A stretch of DNA of 64,000 nucleotides from UBA6522 sp965204155 (lineage in GTDB: Bacteria; Pseudomonadota; Gammaproteobacteria; Steroidobacterales; Rariloculaceae). Of this stretch, positions 51,354 through 58,125 are shown piece after piece. A program made the position numbers and the translations under genes. The stretch lies in NCBI GenBank assembly GCA_965204155.1, contig OZ241971.1:3782001-3846000 (forward strand), written 5' to 3'. A model generated the notes under the pieces. The model had not been told where the DNA came from and did not search any database. It was given only the letters and a program-made list of their open reading frames with translations. Within the stretch, counting starts at the first letter, position 1. The number at the start of each line of letters is the position of its first letter.

Positions 51354-52466
51354 ATGTCGATCCATAATTTGACTGACGGAGGGCAATTCGCCGGTCGCGC
51401 CTGCGCCTGGCGGGTCTCGATTCTGGCGATCGCCGCGTTTGCGATCTGGGAATCCGGCCATTCCCAGGAGTCTGCGCCTTACTACCAGGGCAAGACGATC
51501 ACGGTGTATGTGGGCCGTACGCCGGGTAGCGGCGCCGACCTTGCGGCACGTGTCTTTGCCCGTTTCTGGTCCGAGCATATTCCCGGGGAACCCACCATCG
51601 TGGTGCGAAACCTGCCGGGCGGCGGGGGCACGCGCGTGTGGAACTACGGTGCGGAAGTCGCCGCGGCCGACGGCCTGCACGTGCTCTTCTCCCCAACCAA
51701 CGGTGCCGCGGCCGTGTTGCAGGAGCCCGGGCTGCGGGCCGACTTCTCCACAATGCCCTTTGTCGGCGGGCTGTTGAGTCCGAACATGGCCTATGTGCGC
51801 ACCGACAGGGTAGAGCGTCCCGAGGATTTGCTGACGGCAGACGGCCTGCGTTTCGGCGGCCAGAATCCGGCTTTGCGCTTCGATCTGCTGGGCCGCCTGG
51901 CGCTGGATGCGCTGGGCGCCGAGTACCGCTACATCACCGGCTTTCAGGGCGCAGCGGATGTTTTCAACGCCGTACGCCGCGGTGAGGTGGATATCCAGGT
52001 GGCATCGCTGGGGCTCTATCGATTTTCCATCGAGCCCACCCTGGTAGCCGAGGGTCTGGCCATTCCCCTGTGGCACAACCCGTCCGCAGACACCGCAGGC
52101 AACGTGACTCCCCTGGACGTGGCCGCGGATATACCCAGCTACATGGACTTCTACCGCCAGGTGACCGGAACCGAACCCTCCGGTGAGTTCTACGAGCTGT
52201 ACAAGTGGATCCTGCCGCGGGTGAACAACATCGTCTACGCGGCACTGCTGCCGCCGGGTACGCCGGAAGCACAGGTAAACGTACTGCGCGACAGCTTTGT
52301 CCAGGTGACGCTCGATCCTGAATACCAGGCGGAAGAGGAGACGATGTACGGCTTCAGCCTGCCCCTGATCGGCGCGGAGGAGGGCACCGAGATTCTCAAC
52401 AGCCTGTACGACGTACCCGACGACATCGCGGCCTTCCTGGCCGCCTATGTCGACGAAGTGCGCTGA
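51354..52466 (+). CDS. TctC/Bug-like solute-binding protein
   Basis: 370 residues from ATG 51354 with AGAGGAA upstream. Signal peptide ends near GHSQ37. The fold of tripartite tricarboxylate binding proteins is seen in YYQGKTITVYVGRTPGSGADLAAR and VVRNLPGGGGTRVWNY; RTPGSGAD is the carboxylate-binding loop. It delivers a carboxylate to a TctAB permease; the nearest is the fusion gene at 58126, 5.7 kb away, so they may or may not pair. Confidence 0.88.
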   Translation: MSIHNLTDGGQFAGRACAWRVSILAIAAFAIWESGHSQESAPYYQGKTITVYVGRTPGSGADLAARVFARFWSEHIPGEPTIVVRNLPGGGGTRVWNYGAEVAAADGLHVLFSPTNGAAAVLQEPGLRADFSTMPFVGGLLSPNMAYVRTDRVERPEDLLTADGLRFGGQNPALRFDLLGRLALDALGAEYRYITGFQGAADVFNAVRRGEVDIQVASLGLYRFSIEPTLVAEGLAIPLWHNPSADTAGNVTPLDVAADIPSYMDFYRQVTGTEPSGEFYELYKWILPRVNNIVYAALLPPGTPEAQVNVLRDSFVQVTLDPEYQAEEETMYGFSLPLIGAEEGTEILNSLYDVPDDIAAFLAAYVDEVR

Positions 52467-52483
52467 AGTTCGGGAAACGGCCG

Positions 52484-52948
52484 TTACTGCTGTTCCCGGG
52501 CCCGGCGGGCTCGTTCGCGGCGCTCCGCTTCGATGGCATTCGCGTCCTCAACGTTCGGGGCATAGTATTCGCTGCCGTCCGACCTGACGATTCTCACCAT
52601 CCACATGGCGTTGTCGCCGGACAACGCCGGGTTGCCGACGGCTGTAATGACTTCACCTTGCCGGAACATGTCGTCCGTCCATCCCCGTCGGGCCAGGGAC
52701 AGCTTGCCTGCCGCTTCAACGGTCCATTGCTCGACACTGCCGTTTTCGGCTGTAACATCGATATAGACTCGAGCGTGGGGATTGACCAGCTCCAAACCGG
52801 CGAACGTACCTTCTATGGTTCGGGTCTCTCGGGGGTCGTAAACCGCGACAAAGGCATGATGGGCAAGTGAACCCAGTGGCAGCAGCCCGCAGATCAGCGC
52901 GGCTGCGCGGACTGACGCTGGTGATTGCAGGCGGACAGGGGATGGCAT
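52484..52948 (-). CDS. DUF6152-like exported protein (family A)
   Basis: 154 residues. Signal peptide SLA29 precedes His-His 30-31 (HHAFVAVYD). Pattern: RTIEGTFAGLELVNPHARVYIDV, VEQWTVE, LARRGW, RQGEVITAVGNPALSGD. The tail is highly charged and helical (NAIEAERRERARRAREQQ). Last gene of an A-B-B-A run on the minus strand starting at 55076. Confidence 0.82.
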   Translation of the reverse strand: MPSPVRLQSPASVRAAALICGLLPLGSLAHHAFVAVYDPRETRTIEGTFAGLELVNPHARVYIDVTAENGSVEQWTVEAAGKLSLARRGWTDDMFRQGEVITAVGNPALSGDNAMWMVRIVRSDGSEYYAPNVEDANAIEAERRERARRAREQQ

Positions 52949-52954
52949 GATGCT

Positions 52955-53743
52955 CTACTCTCCCGGTATGACGCAGTCTTCGTAGGGATAGATTTCCTCG
53001 CCGGGAGCCCAGCCCCAGGCACGCGCCATGACCAGTGGTGTGACGAACGTCGCCGGATCCGAAAATGTGACTTCCACCTCGAGACGGCTGCCGTCGGCCG
53101 ACCTGACATATCGTTCGACAGCGGTGAGTCGATCGCTGTGGACGAAGCCGGTATTGGAGTGATCCGCGGCTACCCCGATCGTCTCGACCACCAGGGTATC
53201 GCCGTCATAGTGCCCGACCGAGTATCCCAGCAATCTCGGCGCGGGACTCTCCGGCAGCGCGCGGCCGTCGGTATAAATCGTGCGTCGTGCCGTCCATTCG
53301 GAATAGTAGAGTTCGACGCGGTCATCGAACTGTGTGAGTTCCATGGCGTGGGGCGCCAGTATCTGGCGAGTGAATCCCCACGGTTCGCACCGGGTCAGTG
53401 ACGGACTGGTGGCGGGGTCGAAGGGGTAGTCTGCAAGGGCCTCTTCCGTCAGGTGGCCCGGGACGTATTCGGTAGAGTTGAAGCGTTGGGCCACCCGCCG
53501 CAACTCGGCGTAGGAACGGTCCAGATTGTCGGGGTCGTCGAGGAGTTGCGTGAGGTAGTCCCGGGCGGCGACCGTGCATCCGACGTGGCAGAAATTGTCT
53601 TCGGCCCTTGCGGGCGGATCGCTCCACATGCCGCTGAGGTCGGGCGCACCGTCCGGCGCCTGCGTCTGCGCCTGAGGCCCCATCGCGGGACAGGCGAGCA
53701 CCGCAAGTATCGTGACCGTGCGGGCGAATCTCCGTGTCGTCAT
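52955..53743 (-). CDS. Exported two-Cys GxW protein (family B), with extra Cys pair
   Basis: 262 residues from ATG 53743. Signal peptide to AQTQ; then PDLSGMW at 34-40. C119 (TRCEPWGFTR), RRTIYTDGRALPE, LGYSVGHYDGDTLVVETIG and C257 (YEDCVIPGE). An additional FCHVGC pair (C52, C56) suggests a second disulfide or metal site. Upstream frame beyond 53743 shadows the neighbouring gene. Stop 6 bases before the family A start. Confidence 0.86.
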   Translation of the reverse strand: MTTRRFARTVTILAVLACPAMGPQAQTQAPDGAPDLSGMWSDPPARAEDNFCHVGCTVAARDYLTQLLDDPDNLDRSYAELRRVAQRFNSTEYVPGHLTEEALADYPFDPATSPSLTRCEPWGFTRQILAPHAMELTQFDDRVELYYSEWTARRTIYTDGRALPESPAPRLLGYSVGHYDGDTLVVETIGVAADHSNTGFVHSDRLTAVERYVRSADGSRLEVEVTFSDPATFVTPLVMARAWGWAPGEEIYPYEDCVIPGE

Positions 53744-53811
53744 GCTATTGCGCTCGGTTGGAACCCCCCGGCCTGATTGTTTGGTTTCGCCCGCCAGGTC
53801 ATCGGTCGCGC

Positions 53812-54606
53812 CTATTCCCCGCCATCTTCCAGAAAACTCTCGAAGGCGCTGAAATCCAGGTAGTCGCCCGAGCAACTGATCTCGCTTAGTTCCCAGTGCA
53901 ACGGCGCAAGGCGGTAGTAGAGGGTCTCGGCGACCCACGGTTCGGCCAGCGCGACCGGATCCTCCAATGTAATGTCGATTTCCAGGTTGAGCAGGTCGAT
54001 GCGTCGGAACACTTCCGTGACCTTGAACTGATCGCTGTGCTGGTAACCCGACCGGTCCATCCAGGTGCGCTCGTCTATGCCCACCGTGGTGACGACAAAC
54101 GTGGTGTCGTCCTCCCAGTGTCCGATGGAATGACCCATCCACAGGGCCACCGGATCCTCGGGATGCTCGCGCCCGTCGGTGAAGATTCGCCGGATCGTGT
54201 GATCGTACTCGTAGAGCATGATCATCTGGGTATCCGTGTAGACGATTTCGAAGGGATAGGGATGGAAGTACACGCGGGGAGTGCCGGGCGGATAGCATCT
54301 TGTAAGGACCGGATCGTTGGTTTCGGCAAGCGAAAAACCACCGGCATTTGAATTCCTCGAGGTTGCGAAGCGATCTTCGCCCCACGCGGTCAGTCCAGGC
54401 GGGTCCGGAGTCCACGTGGCGCCGCTGCCGAATGTGCCCTCGGGCCTGATGCGCGTCCATACACCGGCAAGGTCACGAGCCGGCGCCGGGCCGTTTACCA
54501 GGGGCTCCGCGTTGACCGGGCTGCCCGTCCCGAACTGCGCATTCGCAACGCCCGAAAATCCGAGCATTGCGATCATGACGAGGATCGAACAGCTTGTCCG
54601 TTCCAT
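53812..54606 (-). CDS. Exported two-Cys GxW protein (family B)
   Basis: 264 residues with GGAGGT five bases before ATG 54606. Signal peptide to ANAQ24. Marks: RDLAGVWTRI 44-53, C104 (TRCYPPGTPRVY), HTIRRIFTDGREHPED, MGHSIGHWEDDTTFVVTTVG, HSDQFKVTEVFRRIDLLNLEID, and C245 (ISCSGD). It is the most consensus-like member. It lies between another B and an A gene. Confidence 0.87.
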   Translation of the reverse strand: MERTSCSILVMIAMLGFSGVANAQFGTGSPVNAEPLVNGPAPARDLAGVWTRIRPEGTFGSGATWTPDPPGLTAWGEDRFATSRNSNAGGFSLAETNDPVLTRCYPPGTPRVYFHPYPFEIVYTDTQMIMLYEYDHTIRRIFTDGREHPEDPVALWMGHSIGHWEDDTTFVVTTVGIDERTWMDRSGYQHSDQFKVTEVFRRIDLLNLEIDITLEDPVALAEPWVAETLYYRLAPLHWELSEISCSGDYLDFSAFESFLEDGGE

Positions 54607-54686
54607 GGCCTACCTCCAGAAAGGGTTGTTCAGTTGTCCGGCCGGTGCCGCGACCAACCGATCATCGCGTATCGGCGGCCGCGGCG

Positions 54687-55076
54687 CTAGCGCGTGGGAG
54701 CGTCCAGCACTTCCCAAAGCGGGATTGCCTGGCCGTCGGGCATGATGATTTCGTTGATGGCCACAGAATGTCCGCCGCCTCGTCCGAGACGCCCGCTGAT
54801 CTGAATCCGGTCTCCCGCCTGCAGCGTATTCTTGGTCCAACCGCCGCGGGCAAGCTTGTTGGGGGCCGTCAGCTCGCCCTGCCAGTGCTCGGTTTCGCCC
54901 GCCTCGTTGGTGACGTCGAAATAAATCTGCACATGCGGATTGACGAATCTGAATTCCGTCACGGTAGCCTCGACTGTGACGATTTCCGTGGAATAGGCCG
55001 CACGGCCGTGATGGGCGAAGGCGGAGGCGGCGGCCAGTGCACCGGTCAACAGGCAAACGACGATCTTCATTTTCAT
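54687..55076 (-). CDS. DUF6152-like exported protein (family A)
   Basis: 129 residues from ATG 55076 with GGAG upstream. Signal peptide SAFA21 directly precedes His-His 22-23 (HHGRAAYS). Pattern: VTVEATVTEFRFVNPHVQIYFDV, EHWQGEL, LARGGW, QAGDRIQISGRLGRGG. The first gene of the A-B-B-A run, 80 bases ahead of the B gene at 54606. Confidence 0.84.
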   Translation of the reverse strand: MKMKIVVCLLTGALAAASAFAHHGRAAYSTEIVTVEATVTEFRFVNPHVQIYFDVTNEAGETEHWQGELTAPNKLARGGWTKNTLQAGDRIQISGRLGRGGGHSVAINEIIMPDGQAIPLWEVLDAPTR

Positions 55077-55186
55077 TCTCGTCTCCGGGAGCAATGCTCT
55101 GTCGTGAGTTTTTCGCTTGTCATTCCAATTCTATCCAGTTGGCTGCGCTGCGGCCACTCGCGGGTCGAATTGCGGATCGAAGTGCC

Positions 55187-55882
55187 CTATGCCACCCGAT
55201 AGACCGGCGAGAAGTCTCTCACTTCGCTGATTGTCAGCACCCTGTGTACGGTTGCACCGTTCCAGCAATAGCGGTACAGCGCGCCCTGTACAGGGATCGA
55301 TACGGCGCCCGGCCGGAATACGCCGATGCACTCGCCACCCGCGCGTCTGGCGCTGGGATACAGAAGGCCCCAGGCGCCGGCAGATCGACGTGCGCGCCCG
55401 AATGCCTGGCAGATGGGCCAGGTTTCGATGTCCTCCTGGCGAAGATGTTCGAAAGCAGCGCCTCGCAAGTCCTCCAGCGGTTTCGCCACATTGCCCACGT
55501 AGCCTCGCATTTCGAATTCCACGGGGTCCTCCCCGGTTGCCCGAAGGTGCCGCCCGCAGTGGAAAACCGTTTCCGCAATCGCAGTTTCGGTGTCGAGGGC
55601 GGCGTAGAGCACTCCGTAGGCGCCATCGCTGAACCTGCTGGGTTGGCCCGGCGCCCTGAATGGCGCAAGGCGCGCTGTTGCCGCGGACTGCCGGGGAATC
55701 GGCTGCGAAGGCCCGGCAAGTGCGTTGTCGGAGATCGCTGCAACTTTCCGGGCTGCCTCGCGGTCCTCGGGGTTCGCGAAAAACTCCGGTAGTGGCCGGT
55801 GATGCGTGTTGGCACGGACAATCCGGGTCCATTGCCGGCGGACAGGGCGGAGGGTGGGCGGCGGCGCGGGTCGTTCAGGCAT
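55187..55882 (-). CDS. res: RES-domain toxin
   Basis: 231 residues. RES domain: WTRIVRANTHHRPL, then SRFSDGAYGVLYAALDTETAIAE, and the conserved R, E, S positions near RFSDG..., ETAIAETVFH and LLYPSARRAGG. RES proteins degrade NAD+ (phosphorolysis) and are neutralised by the Xre partner. ATG 55882 overlaps the antitoxin stop by 8 bases. Confidence 0.91.
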   Translation of the reverse strand: MPERPAPPPTLRPVRRQWTRIVRANTHHRPLPEFFANPEDREAARKVAAISDNALAGPSQPIPRQSAATARLAPFRAPGQPSRFSDGAYGVLYAALDTETAIAETVFHCGRHLRATGEDPVEFEMRGYVGNVAKPLEDLRGAAFEHLRQEDIETWPICQAFGRARRSAGAWGLLYPSARRAGGECIGVFRPGAVSIPVQGALYRYCWNGATVHRVLTISEVRDFSPVYRVA

Positions 55883-56270
55883 TCCAGGATTCGAGCAGCC
55901 GCCGGACCTGGTAGAGGTGTTCCACCCGCCCCATCAGCATGACTTCGAGTGCTGACCGGCCTCCCAGGGCGGTGTTGGGACGCTTCACCCAGGCATTGGC
56001 CCGCTCGGGTACAGGCAGCAGCAGGTGGGTGGCCTCCCGGATGCCGATCAACACGCTGATCCGTTCCAGGGTGTCGTGGGGAAGATTCGCCACATTGCCG
56101 GACCGCCAGCGATAAAAGGTTCGCTCGCTGGGTTTGCCGAGGAGGGTGATCTGCTGCTGCCGGCTCAAACCCCATTCGGTCGCGAGACGGAAGAACATCT
56201 CGAGGGCGACGGTGTTCATGCGGGGCCGATCATCCACGCTTGCCCGCGTCTCCAGCGAACTCGTAGCCAT
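55875..56270 (-). CDS. xre: Xre/MbcA/ParS-type antitoxin (DUF2384)
   Basis: 131 residues from ATG 56270; 56219 is a later option. Helix-turn-helix near MFFRLATEWGLSRQQQITLLG, then ERTFYRWRSGNV, and the C-terminal MbcA/DUF2384 half ERISVLIGIREATHLLLP...PNTALGGRSALEVML. The half-buried GGRSALE loop inserts into the RES toxin. Operator-like repeats lie just upstream. Confidence 0.9.
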   Translation of the reverse strand: MATSSLETRASVDDRPRMNTVALEMFFRLATEWGLSRQQQITLLGKPSERTFYRWRSGNVANLPHDTLERISVLIGIREATHLLLPVPERANAWVKRPNTALGGRSALEVMLMGRVEHLYQVRRLLESWNA

Positions 56271-56277
56271 TTCGTTC

Positions 56278-56319
56278 TGCCAATATGAGGCAATATGAGA
56301 AATGTTATGCCAATTGGCA
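56278..56319. promoter_or_regulatory. Operator-like repeats upstream of the RES-Xre module
   Basis: A direct repeat CAATATGAG at 56281 and 56291 (10-base period), plus a perfect 12-base palindrome TGCCAATTGGCA at 56308-56319; its half-site TGCCAAT also occurs at 56278. The AT-rich cluster sits between the antitoxin start and the sulfatase leader. Confidence 0.45.
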
Positions 56320-56493
56320 GGAAACGGCAATGGGAGTTCGGCAACATCTCCCGTACCGAATGCCGTGGAGTCTCTCCGACTTCGCCCGACCGGTGCGATC
56401 CCTTGCCGCGTTCCGTCATCGCGCGTGGATACCGGCGGCATCCGGCGGATACGATCGCCGTCGCGCTATCGAGTTGGAGTAAACTGCCCGGTC

Positions 56494-57963
56494 ATGAAAA
56501 TAACAAATCCACTGCATTACCCATCGTTGCGGTGCCGTCGGCGAACAGGGTTGTTGGCGAGCCTTTGCCTATTGCCGATTCCCTGGAGCACCGCAATCGC
56601 CGCGCCCAATATCTTGCTGATAATCGGCGACGACATGGGCGTCGAGGCCCTCGCGTCGTATGGGCTGAGTGAAGACGCGCCGGCAACCCCGGCGCTCGAC
56701 ACGCTGGCCCGCGACGGCGTCAGGTTCACAAATTTCTGGACCCAGCCCGTCTGTTCGCCGACGCGCGCCACCGTCATCACCGGCCGTTACGGTTTCAGGA
56801 CCGGCATCGGCCGCCCGGTGGGTGGCGGGCCGATGCCGCCTCCGCCTGACGTGCTTGCCGGGTCGCCTGCGGAGTCGCGGAACGAGCCGAATCCGGCTTC
56901 CGCCGAGGACCGGGCCTTGCCGCGGCCGTTCCTTCTGCCGGATGAGTTCACCTTGCCCATGGCGCTGAAGGGGAATGCGGACCTCGGCTACGCCACCGCC
57001 GCCTTCGGCAAGTGGCACCTGGCGGGTCCGGGCAACGGTTGGACGAACCACCCGAATCTGGCCGGATTCGACCATTTCTCGGGCCTGATGGGCGGCGGCC
57101 CCGAGTCGTACTTTGCCTGGAGAAAGGTCGTTGACGGCGAAGTCATCGGCACCGTTGGCTACGCGCCCGAAGACAAGGTGAACGACGCCATCTCCTGGCT
57201 CGACGGGCGGGGCGATGAACCCTGGTTGCTGTGGTTCGCTTTCAACCTGACGCACACGCCCATGCACATGCCGCCGAAGGAGTATTGGCAGTCGGATTTC
57301 TCCGGTGTGAACGCGGACGAAATGCCCCCGGAGAGCTGGCGCGCGGCTTTCGAGGCGATGCTCGAGGCCATGGACACCCAGATCGACCGGTTGTTGGCGG
57401 CTCTGGATCCGGAGGTTCGCGACAACACCTATGTCATCTTCATGGGCGACAACGGCACGTGGGGGCCGGTCATCAGCCCGCCTTTCCGGGACGGTCGCGC
57501 CAAGGGCACCGTCTACGAGGGCGGCGTCAGCGTGCCGTTGATCGTGACCGGTCCCGGCGTGGCGCGGGGCGGCGTCTCCGAAGCGCTGGTCAACTCGACG
57601 GACCTGTTCGTGACCATCATGGAAATGGCGGGCCTGGATCCCGACCGGGCCGTCCCCGAACATGTCACGCACGACTCCGTCAGCTTTCTCGATACGTTGT
57701 CCGACCCCTCCGCGCCGTCACGGCGGCAATGGTTGTATGCGGACGAATTCTTCGGCGGCTTCGACGGGGTCGAGACGGCCGACTATGCGATGCGCAACCA
57801 TCGCCACAAGCTGGTTCGATTCGAGGGGGACGAGGAGTTTTACGACTTGCGGGAAGATCCGTACGAGCACGTGAACTTGCTGGAGAGCGGCCTGACCGGG
57901 CAGGAACAGCTTGAGTTCGAGACCTTGAGGCGCCAGGTTCGCGAGCTTCGCGAGAGTCAGTAA
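56494..57963 (+). CDS. Exported arylsulfatase-like sulfatase
   Basis: 489 residues from ATG 56494; the longer frame from 56302 runs over the operator region. Signal peptide to AIAA37. Motifs: LLIIGDDMG, CSPTR (C87, formylglycine), GKWHLA, MGDNGTWGP. It shares long blocks with the sulfatase at 44776 (FW-QP-CSPTR, NLAGFDHFSG, GP-S-FAW), so they are close paralogs. Substrate likely a sulfate ester; needs FGE elsewhere. Confidence 0.92.
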   Translation: MKITNPLHYPSLRCRRRTGLLASLCLLPIPWSTAIAAPNILLIIGDDMGVEALASYGLSEDAPATPALDTLARDGVRFTNFWTQPVCSPTRATVITGRYGFRTGIGRPVGGGPMPPPPDVLAGSPAESRNEPNPASAEDRALPRPFLLPDEFTLPMALKGNADLGYATAAFGKWHLAGPGNGWTNHPNLAGFDHFSGLMGGGPESYFAWRKVVDGEVIGTVGYAPEDKVNDAISWLDGRGDEPWLLWFAFNLTHTPMHMPPKEYWQSDFSGVNADEMPPESWRAAFEAMLEAMDTQIDRLLAALDPEVRDNTYVIFMGDNGTWGPVISPPFRDGRAKGTVYEGGVSVPLIVTGPGVARGGVSEALVNSTDLFVTIMEMAGLDPDRAVPEHVTHDSVSFLDTLSDPSAPSRRQWLYADEFFGGFDGVETADYAMRNHRHKLVRFEGDEEFYDLREDPYEHVNLLESGLTGQEQLEFETLRRQVRELRESQ

Positions 57964-58125
57964 CGTCATTGACCGTCAACCCTTGATGAAGGTCCCTGGT
58001 GGCACAATGATCGGCAACGCGCCCGGCCGAGCTGCACCGGTTCACGCGAGGAGTCCGGAGGGCCTCGATCACGGAGGCGGCAAACCTCGGCGCCGGTCCG
58101 GCCTGCACCGGGAGGCCGGGCCCGT

